This document shows, in pieces, positions 1 through 10,394 of a stretch of DNA of 64,000 nt. Numbering within the stretch: the stretch's first letter is position 1; every line of letters starts with the position of its first letter. Below the pieces are notes generated by a model. It was not told where the DNA came from. It made no database searches and saw nothing but the letters and a program-made list of their open reading frames with translations. Origin of the DNA: Ascochyta rabiei (Eukaryota; Ascomycota; Dothideomycetes; Pleosporales; Didymellaceae); assembly GCF_004011695.2 (NCBI RefSeq), contig NC_082409.1, positions 1-64,000 of the forward strand, in the 5' to 3' direction. The translations under genes were made by a program, and so were the position numbers.

Positions 1-96
1 TAACCCTAACCCTAACCCTAACCCTAACCCTAACCCTAACCCTAACCCTAACCCTAACCCTAACCCTAACCCTAACCCTAACCCTAACCCTAACCC
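1..96. repeat. Telomere, 16 perfect TAACCC repeats
   Basis: Sixteen uninterrupted TAACCC units open the window, so the left edge is a chromosome terminus read on its C-rich strand. TTAGGG-type repeats are the usual telomere of filamentous ascomycetes. Perfect periodicity stops at base 96, where degenerate G-free sequence begins. Confidence 0.97.
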
Positions 97-3000
97 TCTT
101 CCTACACTAAAACCCTAACACTTACTCTTACACTTTCTCTTCTTTACTCCTACTTTCTTTCTTCCTTCTTCTAACCCTTACTCTTACACCCTCTCCTACT
201 TCTAAACCCTCCCTCTTCCTTACCTTTACTTACACTTACTACTCCTTTTACACTCATCTCTACTCTTTCTCTTTTACCTCTACTCTTCTCTTCTTTCTCT
301 TCTTTTCTCTTACCCTACCCTCTTTCCATACACTAAAACCCTAAACCTTACTCTTACTTACACTCTCTTCTACTTTCACCTTAACCTCTTTTTTTCTTAC
401 TCTTTCTTAACTCCTTCTTCTTAACTCTTTTTCTCTATCTTTTTCTTATCTCTTTTCTTTTTACTCTTAACACTTACCTTCTCCTACCTACCTCTTTTTA
501 ACTCCTTACTCTCTTCTTCACCTTACACTTACCTTCTTTTTCCTTCTTTACAACTCTAAAACCTCCTTCCTTCTTTTTTTCTTTTCCTACTCTTTCCACT
601 TACTTCTCTCTACTAACCTCTTTTCTAACACTAAAACCCTAACACTCTTCTTACTCTAAAACCCTAACCCTTTTCTCTACTACTACTACTTCTACCTCTA
701 CTCCCTTTTTCCCTTTTCTTTTCTTTTCCTCTACTCTTTTCTATTCTTTCTTCTACTTTTCCTTCTATCCTTACTTCTCTTTCTACTACTACTTTTACTC
801 TTACTTTCTTTTTCTTACTTTCTTCACACTCTACTTTACTTTTCTTCCCTCTCTTCTATTTTCACCTCCTTCTCTTCTACCCTTTTTTTCCCCAACCCTT
901 AAACTCCTCTAACTCTTCTTTCTAACTTAACCCTACCCCTTACCCTTACACTCTTCTTCTTTAACTCTCTTACTCTCTTTCTCCCTCACCCCTACATTTT
1001 CTCCCTCTTTTTCACCTTCACTTCTACTCTCTTCTTCTTAATTCTTCTTCTTAACTCTCCTTCTCTTTCTACTTTTTTACTCCTAACACTTACTTCCTTC
1101 TACTTACTTTTTTTCACCTCTTACTTTCTTCTTTAACCTACACTCACCTTCTCCTTCTTTTTCTAAAACTTTACTACAAAACTCTCTTTCTTCTTTTTTC
1201 CTTTTCTCACCTTTCTTTTCCTCAACCTTTACCTACTCTTCCTACACCAAAACCCTAACACTTTTCCTACACTAAAACCCTAACCCTTTTACAATCTAAA
1301 CTCCTTCTCTACTACTACCTCTTCTACTACTTCTACTACTTCTTTTCTCTTTTTACTTATTACCTCTACTTTCTTCTCCTTTTTCCTACTTTCTTAACTC
1401 TTAAACACTACTTTTTCTTTAACTTATTCTACTTCTTCCTTCTCTTTCTTCTACTCTTTTCTACCACTTACTACATCTTTCTCTTTTCTTCTACTTTTAC
1501 TTAAAACCCCAACCCTCTTCCTACACTAAAACCCTTATACTTACTCTTACACTCTTCTTTATTCTTACATTAAAACCTTTACACTTTCTCTTCCTTATCC
1601 CTACTTTCTTCCTTCTTCTAATCTTTACTCTCTACTTCTCTCCTTAACTCTTCCTCTTACACTCTACCCTCTCTTACTCTTAAATTCTTCTTTCCTCCTA
1701 CTTTCTCTCCCTCACCCTTACCTTTACTTCTACTTATTTCTACTTTCACCCTCTTCTCTACTCTCTCTTTCCTACCTCTACTCTTCTCTTACACTTAAAC
1801 CTTACTCCTTACTTTTACTTACACTCTTACCTCTACCTCTTCTCTTTCCACACTCTCTCCTACTTTAACCCTAACCTCTCTTCTTACACTAAAACCCTAA
1901 CCCTCTTTTTACTCTAAAACCCTAACCCTTACACTTATTCTCTCCTTCTTCCTTACTCTACTCTCTTCCTTACTTTACTCTTCTCTTTATTCTACTCTCT
2001 CCTACTTCTTCTTCTCTTATCTTTTTCTTCCCTCTACTCTTCTACTCACAATACCTATTCTCTAATCCTTACTACTTTTCTCTATCCTTTCTACTTTTCT
2101 TATCCTTTCTACTTCCCTTATCCTTTCCTTTCCTTACTCTACTACTCCTAATCTTCTCTACTTTTTAATAATCTTTCTTTAAACTACTACTCTTTCTTTT
2201 CCTATTCTCCTTCTTCTCTCTTTTTTAAAACTTTAAATTTTACTCTTCTAACTTTTCTCCAAACCCTATCTCTCTTCTCACACTAAAACCTAACTATTAC
2301 TATTACTTTCTTCTCTACTTTCTCTCACTCTATTCCTTACCTTCTTCCTAACACATACACTTACTTTCTCACTTACCCTCTCTCTATCTTACTTATTCTC
2401 TTTCTACCTTTCTCTTCTCTCTCTAATTTTTTACTCCTAATACTTACTCTCTTCTTCTTATCTTTTCTACTCATCTTTTCCACTTACTTTTCTCTACTAC
2501 TCTCTTTTCTAACACCTTAACTTTCTTCCTTCTCTCTTTACACCTATATTTACTCTTTACTCTATCTTTTACTCTACTAACTTAATTTTTTTTACTTTTC
2601 TCTCTAAAATTACACTTTCTTCCTATACTAATATTCCCACCTTTATCCTTACACCTTCTTTCTCTTACTCTTACTTCTTCTCCTACACTTAACCCCTACT
2701 CTTCTCTTTTATTCTTACTCTCTTTCTTACAACTTACTTTCTTTATTTTTTAAAACCTTCTACTTTTATCTCTCTTTTTAACCTTCTTCTCTCTTCTTTT
2801 CTTTTATTTACACTACTTTTACTTCTTACCCTACTAACTTTTCTTTTCTAAACTTATACTCTCTTTCTATACTAACACCTACCTATTATTCTTACTCTCT
2901 TCTTAACCTACTTTACTCTCTTATCTTTCTTTCTTAAACATTATTTTCTTCTTAACTAACCTCTTTTAACTTCTTTTCCTTTTCTTCTACTTCTTTCTTC

Positions 3001-3692
3001 TATCCTTACCTCTTACTTTCTTTACTCTATTCTTATTCTTTCTACTTTTCTAAATTTTCTTCTCAATCTCTCTCTTCTTTCTATCTCTTATCTCTTTCCC
3101 TAAACTCTTTATAAACTCTTTAAACATATACTCTCTACTTTTTACTTCTTTTTATACCTTTTCTCTTCTTTTCTCCTTATTTACTTCTTCCTCAACCTTT
3201 TTAAATTTCTAACAAACTACAACTTTCCTTTTTACTTTACTTTTTCCTTTCCTTCCTCTTTCTACACTTTTTCTCTTCAACCTTCTTTCTTTTCTCAACT
3301 TTTACTCTTTCTAATCTTTCTTTTCTTTTCACCTTCTATTTAACTACTCTTTTATTTCATACATCTTTTAATAAACTAACTTCTTCTTCTACTTTCTTCT
3401 CTTCTTTTAATTCTTTCTTTTCATCTTTCTCTATTTTCTACTCTTTTTTCTTCATTTACTATCTTTACATCTTAATCACTTTAAATATCTTTTCTAATAC
3501 TTTTACACTCTCTCTTTATTAAATACTACATTTAACTATCTTTTCTATCCTACTAACACTCTTTTAACAATTTTTTACCTTTTTCTACTTCTCTTCTTAC
3601 TTTATCCTCTCTACTATTCTCTTCTCTTAACAATTCTTTCATTTCTCTTTTCTTTCCTTTTCTTCTTTTATACATCTCTTAACCCTATCTCT
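97..3692. repeat. G-free, pyrimidine-rich telomere-proximal tract
   Basis: I read every line and found no G on the + strand from base 1 to 3692; the first is at 3693. The tract is only T, C and A, with T and C dominant. It contains recurring telomere-like motifs of the form ACTAAAACCCTAA near 112, 333, 633, 655, 1249, 1271, 1527, 1893, 1914 and 2284. A paired version recurs at about 628, 1244 and 1886. Longer similar stretches recur, for example near 130 and 1578, 465 and 1080, and 585 and 2470, so the tract is made of diverged higher-order repeats. The telomere-like motifs thin out and the sequence becomes more A+T-rich toward 3600. No credible coding capacity. Confidence 0.9.
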
Positions 3693-4934
3693 GCTACTTG
3701 CGCGCTGTTATACTGCTGCATGAACAACGCTACTCTGATTGCTACTACCATTGCGTTGCTGAAAAAATTCGCCTTAAAACCGCTCTCTGTACCGCTTATC
3801 TATCTCTACAACTGCCTCTTCACTCTTGTGTAACACTTGACGGGCCTACCGCCCACCCACTTTCTCTTCTTCACCCTGCTTACCTGCTACTCTTCTCTAT
3901 CCCGCTTCACGGTCTTAAACACCTCCCCTCCTTCACTCTTAACCGCATCGCTCCGGGGGCACATCCACGGGCCCCCCGCCCAACCCTCTACCCCCTCTCC
4001 CGTGATACCTTATCACGGGCCCACCGCCCACCCTTATTCTACTCTCTTCTCTCCTTCATCCTTTGCTCGTGATGCCTTATCACGGCCCCACCCACCTCCC
4101 CTCTTTCTCCTTTACCCTCTACCGCCCTGCCCAACTGCTTTGTGACACCTGACGGGCCCTCCGCCCGCCCCTCTCTCACGCACTACGGCATCTACGGGTT
4201 CAGGAATGCCTTTCTGGGCTGCGGCACCACAATCGGATTTGCCAAACTTCCCCTAACTACTGTTCTATCTTGTGACAATACTATGTAAACGCCCAAAACA
4301 CCTTGCTCTACGTCATTTTTATCCCGTTCCATCTTTCTAATCTACCTGATACCCTGTTCAAATGCCCTTTCCCTCTACCATTCATTCTTATACCCGATTT
4401 ACAAAGCAACCAACCCTGCCTAATCCAAATTCGCGCGATCAACGCGATTGACGCCCTCTTGCACGAACAACTTCTTGTACCTCTCCCATCCACCATCCTG
4501 CTGGCTCTTCTACCTATTGCGCATGTCTTTCTTAACTACTCTACTATCTATCTAAATTTACTTTGTCCTGACTCTCACTTTCTTCAATACGCACGGCTGC
4601 TTTCGGATAGGGACTCACTTGGTTTGGTCTGCTCTCTCCGGATTGTGGGCTCTTCCTGGATCGGGGGCTCTTCTTAAATGATCGGCTCTTACTACTTGGG
4701 GGCACTGATGTGGACTCCCTTGGCTTGCAGGGACCACTTTCGGGCCACTTTGGGGACTACTTTCGGACCACTTGGGGTGGCGCACTACTTGGCGCGCTAC
4801 TTGGGGAACCACGTGGGGAACTACTTGGGAACCACTTGGATTGGGGGACCCACTCGGGTTGGACGTGCCACTCGGGTGGGGCAACCACTTGGGTTGACGC
4901 ACTACTTGTGGAACTACTCAGGGAACCACGCGGG

Positions 4935-5056
4935 TTTGTGCTGACTACGCGGCTTGATGCTGACCATGTGACTATGTGGATTGATGCTTACTGCGCGGGT
5001 TGATGCTTACTACGCGGGTTAATGCTGACTATGCGGGTTGGTGCTGACTACGTGGA
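4935..5056. repeat. 19-20 bp minisatellite in copy A
   Basis: Six imperfect units of the form GCTGACTACGCGGGTTGAT follow one another. The homologous stretch near 14465-14585 has the same units with several CGGG changed to CAGG, a C-to-T change on the opposite strand. Confidence 0.8.
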
Positions 5057-5065
5057 TTGGGGGAT

Positions 5066-5290
5066 CCGCATGGGTTGGGGGCTCTACTTGGGTCGGGGGC
5101 TCTACTTGGGTTGGGGGCTCTACTTGGGTCGGGGGCTCTACTTGGGTTGGGGGATCCGCATGGGTTGGGGGCTCTACTTGGGTTGGGGGTTCTACTTGAG
5201 TTGGGGGATCCGCATGGGTTGGGGGCTCTACTTGGGTTGGGGGCTCTACTTGGGTTGGCGGGTATCACTCAGGTTGGCGGGTATCACTCG
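5066..5290. repeat. 18 bp G-rich minisatellite in copy A
   Basis: About eleven imperfect units of the form TTGGGTTGGGGGCTCTAC, some replaced by a GGATCCGCATGGG variant. The + strand has closely spaced GGG and GGGGG runs, so a G-quadruplex is possible. Apparent ORFs in all frames are repeat translations. Confidence 0.85.
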
Positions 5291-5489
5291 GGTTGTGGGG
5301 ACTACTTTGGTCGGTGGCCCTTCTCTGGGCGTTTCTTTCTACGTCTCTGAAGTGTCTGTGTTGCTATTTGGCTGTTTTGCACTTTCTGACTTGTGATCAC
5401 TGTGCAGTCGCAAGTCAGCCTACAGCACGTTTCTCCTGACTTCTCCTGACCTAAGGTTTCGGGTTACGGTTATATCAAACACATTCTTT

Positions 5490-8400
5490 CTAGTCTGCTA
5501 AATACGACTGCACATGCCCCTCCTCCCAAGCATATAGGAAACGACACATCTGGCTCGCGTCTCTCTGGCCCATCTTGATCTTTAATCCGAGCCACTTGTA
5601 AAGCCGGAGCTCATCGCTACCGTGCACAATCGCGGCGTCTTGCATCTGCTGCTCCAGCCATGGCGTGCACATCAGTGGCTGGCAGGCAAGCAGCGCAGCT
5701 ACTGCTCTCTGGAGCACTCCATCGTACTGGCAAGGCACATGCATCCCTTGTGTCTTAAACGCACCCTGTATGCTTGTTTCCTCCCACTTATTGCAGATGG
5801 CTTGGGCGCCCAGCAGTAAAAACACCGCGCATACTTCTCCCACTTCACTTGGTGCATAGATTTCACCTTAGACTCCATTAATGTCATCTGCGCTCCGCTG
5901 GCCTTTGAACAGTCCTTCCAGTCGTGGCGCGCCGGGTCAGCCTGAGTGGCCATGCAGATGGCGCACGCATTGCTCCAGCGCTGGAAGTGCTGCTCTAGCC
6001 GCTCCAGGTCATATACTTTTTGTTCCGTCCTTCGCCGTTGCTGGATCTTAACCCTCTGCTCTTTAACGACCATAGCTCGCTCTATACATCTGCGCTGCTC
6101 CTCTGCTGCCACCGCCGCAGTGTCGGCCTGCGTCTCCTCTGGCTCTTCCTGCTCTTCTTCGACGGCTTGTCGCTTGGTACACCAGGGTGTCGCTCGCATA
6201 GATCACACTTCGACTCTCCCATCTCGCATTGCTGCCTGTTCTGTCTGCCGTCCATGTGCTTGTCTATCGCGATTCGCCGACAGGATTCGACTGTCATGAA
6301 CTCCTTTGCAGGTCGCTCCAGCTTGTAGCTGAGCGCCTTCTCTACCCTCCCCTCTTTTGTTACATAGCACGCTCTCATAACAATAGACTCGCTGTTAAGC
6401 CCCGTTTGTCCCGCCCGGCCGCTCTCTTGCACATATTGGAGCAGCAGGGGACACATGGCAACGTGGATCACCACCCGGACGCCTGCAGCGTCGAGCCCAA
6501 GACCCAGCATGTTCGTGGCTGTACAAAGCTTCTCTATGCCTAGGGTGAAGCTTCGCACCATGCGTGCCTTTTCCTCGTCTGAGCCCATCTGACGGTAGTA
6601 TGCAGAGCACTGCAGAAGCTTCGCAAGCCGTTTCGTCTCGTCCACAGTTGGACAATAGACGATGATCTGCGCCTTGGGTCCGTACCTACTCCTCTTCGCA
6701 GCCACAAGCTCAATAAGTACTTTTTCTAGCGTGCCACGTGTGTACTCTAGCACCTGGTACGCAATGTTCGTTCGCGTGGTGCGTTCATCGCGGCATATGG
6801 TTACGGTCTGGGCATCGAGCCCTGCGGTGTGCAAGAAGGCGGGCTGCAGCGTGGGCGGCAAGGTTGCAGTCAGGTAGACAACCTGTGTGCCCTTCTCCGT
6901 CATCTCCACCATCTTGAGGAGGTCTGGCCGCCAGTCCTGTGTCGACTCCAGCAGCACGTGGCACTCGTCTATCACGATACGATCTAGCTGATGGAGCATG
7001 CGCTTTTCGTTAATGAACCTGCCGAACGCCTTTGTGACTGCGCTCTCAGGCGTCACTAGCACAATACGAGCCCAGTACGGCGGTCTTCTTCCATCCCACT
7101 TCGCGCAGGGGATGCCGAGCTGGTCGCAGCGATCTTGCAGATCGTCTCGCAAGGCATTCAACGGAGCCACGACCACGGAGACGCCGCCTGGCGAGACGGA
7201 CGCGGGCAGCATGAACAGCATACTCTTGCCAGTGCCAGTAGCCATAACAACTAGCACGCGCAGCCGTCGCTGCATCACAGCCTCGAGGCTTTCTTCTTGC
7301 TTGCCACGATACTCGGCGTCCGGCCGTCCAGCGAGTCGCCTGAACTCTGCCTTGAGGTCCACCATCGCGAGCGACGACCAGCGCTGGAGCGCCTGCTTCT
7401 CTTGCTGCGCTACCATCTCCGCGCGAACACCGGGGTGCATGCGGCCGTCCTCCCAGGCGGATGCAAACTCCAGCACGCGATGCCAGTCCATGCTCACCCG
7501 CCGGAACTCCTCCCGCTCGGCCATGGTCTGAAAGGGAGACTCCATCATGGAGCGGCCGTAGTTGCCCTCCTCTGTTTCAAGGCTGTGGCCGGACTGCAAC
7601 GCTTGCGCGTTGCTCTTCGCCGGCGCTTTGTTCCAGTAGAGCACTTCCAACCAGTCGCGTGCTTGTCCATCTCTTGCCAGCTCTCGGTGGATGGCTGGGT
7701 AGGCATGCCGCCAGGCGCGGGTGCCGAGAGCGGTGTTCATGTACTGAAAGGTCTGCTCGCGCAGGACACGGCGTATGCGATCGGTGCCCCAGTACCCGTC
7801 TGGGTTAGCGGATCGTGCCTTCTTACGGTCGGCTTCGCCGTACTCGTCTCCGTCGTCGCTCTCTTCGCTATCGCTCTCGTCGCCCCACTGCTCCTCCGGC
7901 TCTGGCTCCCAGATGAAAGCGGTAGGGCGGGCAACGCCATTGTGCAGCATCTGGAGATCATCTATGAACGGTCGACCGAGCCCGAGGAAGTACACCACCA
8001 GCTCACCCACCTCCCAGGGAACATAGCGGTGGATCGTCTTGACACGCTTGCTGAAGCTATACCCCTTGTGGTACGTGGTGGTGAAGGATACCAGGCCACC
8101 CTCTACAAACACCCCCCGATACCCTACCCCGTCTGCACTGTTCTCGCACTGTATCGAGGTAATCTCTGTCCCGCGACCAGGCCCGCCGCCAGACATGTGA
8201 ACAAGCGTGAAGAGGCCTTCTTTAAACCGACGCACTCCTTTCATGTACCTAGCTACAGCGTCATCGCGCCATAGCGTCCGTTCCGGCCGTTGTGTGCTAT
8301 CTATCCCACGAATAAATCTCTCCCTTAGCGGAGCCTCGTCCAACACCCGGTCTAGAAGCCAGTCTTGCCATCTATCTAGCTGGTTGTCGGGGTGCTTCAG

Positions 8401-10098
8401 AAAGCTCCAGCCCGTAGCCAGCTCGGCTGGCTGATCGACGAGTTTGTCCACGGACACCTCTGGAAGCGGGGTGGTCCCGGGTCGCACGCAACCCCTTTCG
8501 TCTAGATCCAAGAGTAGGACGTCCTTAAATAGCTGCAACCGCACCGTCTCGCAGAGTCCCTTCACCATCAACCGGAGATCGGCTAGCGAAAAGCTCTGCT
8601 TGTCAATGAGAAGCCGATCTCCATCCCACGACACGATACCGGGAGTATTACGTCGCTTTGCCTGTGTTCTAGCTAGCGTACGCAAGCGGAGCATTCGATT
8701 CATAGGACTGGGTGTGCCTTTGAAGTCGGACAGCGTCATAAACCGTTCAGACATGTCTTTAACTAGCTCATACGCAGTAGGTGCTGTACAAGGGTCTTTC
8801 TGAAGCGCTTTATCTCGCTGGCAGCGGGCATGATGCACTACGAGCGCTTTCGAGGTAGTGATCAAAGCAGACAGCGTTGGCGAGAACTCGTGCGCCGGAA
8901 CCCACCCACCGCCATGGTGATCAGGCTTGAGGCCGAGGACAGCCACTCCGCTCAGCAGTGCGCTCTCGTGCTCGTCGCCAGTCAGGCTGTGGTTGAGCAA
9001 GGCGATCCAAAAGCGCAGGCATCGCTCTTCCAGTTTCTCTTTCTTCGCAGCGTCGTCTGAGCGGGCTATTTGCTGGAGTGACACCAAGAGGGCGTCTTGC
9101 GTGCTGGTAAGTTTGTATGGCGGCCGCTCGACCTGGTCATATGTGCGCCACAGGTAGCAGAGGATGCTCACCAGCTTCTGGCTGTACTTCTTGATCGTAC
9201 CGACTCGATGCCTAGCGTAGAAGGGCCGCTCGTTCGATTCTGCGCCCGCCTCACGTCGCTCGATAATCTCCAGTGCGAGTCTGCCGACAACCTCAGCTTG
9301 GCTGCTATCGAACGCTTTTCGTATCAGCCGCTCTATAGCTTTGCAAACATCGCGTAAGCCCGTGTTGTCAAACGCCACTTCTTCCTTCCCACGCGCGTCT
9401 ACCTCCCCACCAGCTAGCTGTTTAGCGCGCAGAAGTGCCGCCCTTGGGATACCTTGTAGGTGCGGGACCCATTCTGTGAGCTCTAGCCACGGATCAGCCT
9501 GCGAACGGATGCCCTCTTTAATCTTATCCTGCGCTGCTGCTGCCTCACGCTCTTCTCGCTGATGCTGGCGATCTGCCTTCACTCTCTGGGAGATGTCTGC
9601 TAGAGTCGCAGCTCCAACGCTCGTCTCGACTGCAACATACGCCGGCCAGCCAACAGCTCTAAACAAGCGCTGGCAGGATTGGCTGTCTCGCCATACTCGG
9701 TTGCGCGAGTGCTTGCTCTTTTGCCTCATATCTCCCCCTCGCTTTTGTTCGTTCACCCAGCCATGCTCATCCTTGCAATGTTTCTGCATGCCCTGCAGCG
9801 AGATGCAGGTATACCAACAACGCTCCGACAAGCATACCAGCCCGTCTTCTCGGCTTTTCAGACCAAAGACGGGCTCCTTAGCCGGCCTTGGTACACGCAC
9901 GTCTCCTGGACTCCACGCAAGGTTTGGTAGCGCGCGTACAGCTGCCGCCAGGCTCTTGCGCGTAGCGACTGTGACCTTGGGATGGCGCTCTTTGAGGTGC
10001 GTAACGATCTGCGCTGGTGGAATAGCGGTGGCACATGGTTTACAAACTACGACTCGAAGTTCAGGCTGGTGTTCAAACAGCTGCGCAAATAGTTCTAT
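5490..10098 (-). CDS. TLH1: telomere-linked RecQ helicase with OrsD zinc-binding N-terminus (frame-disrupted)
   Basis: A long minus-strand frame encodes a RecQ-type DNA helicase. Counting from 10098: an OrsD-like N-terminus (CKPC at about 18, a His pair near 31-37, then C-x5-C-x3-C-x9-HC-x3-H near 89-111); a middle region with tyrosine-recombinase-like motifs at about 640-850; then the RecQ core with Walker A ATGTGKS (about 955), DECH box (about 1045), TATLPP, and ESGRAGQ (about 1225); then a CxxxxxxCDLC cluster (about 1293-1301). An acidic, glutamine-rich tail with further cysteines follows. The frame must shift twice, near 6150-6165 and at the CCC run 5804-5806, to reach the tail that TLH2 encodes in one frame. 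No in-frame ATG exists upstream of the OrsD region: at the expected position the codon is ATA (10096-10098), and the frame stays open to 10161. TLH genes are known next to fungal telomeres; their role is presumed to be telomere maintenance by recombination. May be a pseudogene, or contain assembly errors or an unseen 5' exon. Confidence 0.88.
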
Positions 10099-10394
10099 GG
10101 TGTAAGGAGCAGAAGGGACACAAGTGGGCGCTATGCAACACGTCCGTTGGCCTAGTGTTTGCTATCCCCGGCATATTGATCGACAGACTGTGTATCGATC
10201 TTGCTTTTGGTTTAATTGCGCTCCCAGCTCCGCTAACGCTGGTTGGTGAGGGCGTCGTGGTACATCCGTGCGCGGCCTGACTTTCGGTGCCGCGGTGTGA
10301 CCGCGTCAGAACCTCAACAACACCCAACCCCCTTTCCGCACAACCTTTGTCCGAACTTCCGCTCGCAACCTTATTCGCAGTACACAAGTCGATA
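10099..10394. promoter_or_regulatory. Divergent intergenic region between TLH1 and ORF2
   Basis: TLH1 reads leftward and ORF2 rightward from this roughly 300 bp gap. Unit 2 keeps the same arrangement with 200 bp, which argues for a shared bidirectional promoter. I see no clear TATA box. A possible short upstream TLH1 exon would also lie here (an ATG on the minus strand near 10170). Promoter function is inferred from layout only. Confidence 0.5.

Larger units (their letters stand above)
3693..5489. repeat. Telomere-associated sequence, copy A
   Basis: GC-richer noncoding DNA between the G-free tract and TLH1. From about 3830 it carries short motifs repeated in copy B and in the partial copy, including GGGCCCACCGCCCACCC and the imperfect palindrome GTGATA-CCT-TATCAC near 4000 (variant near 4070). 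Bases 4160-4290 match 13900-14030 almost base for base, apart from transitions in the other copy. From 4640 it becomes G-rich with TACTTGGG-type repeats. Short ORFs here follow the repeat periodicity and start at non-ATG codons, so I call none. Bases 5290-5489 show nothing recognisable. Confidence 0.8.

Noticed and set aside
1..3692. Assembly gap filler or vector sequence
   Set aside because: It begins with perfect telomere and contains graded telomere-like motifs and internal homology; not filler, though miscalling remains possible.
5066..5290. CRISPR-like repeat array
   Set aside because: Units are contiguous 18 bp minisatellites without unique spacers; fungal telomeric context.
4303..5396. 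Overlapping ORFs of 60-124 codons on both strands
   Set aside because: They are translations of minisatellites and repeat spacers, mostly with non-ATG starts and no family-like sequence.
7297..8274. 325-codon + strand ORF opposite TLH1
   Set aside because: Antisense shadow of a long GC-rich coding frame; no motifs, and the minus frame carries all the helicase signatures.
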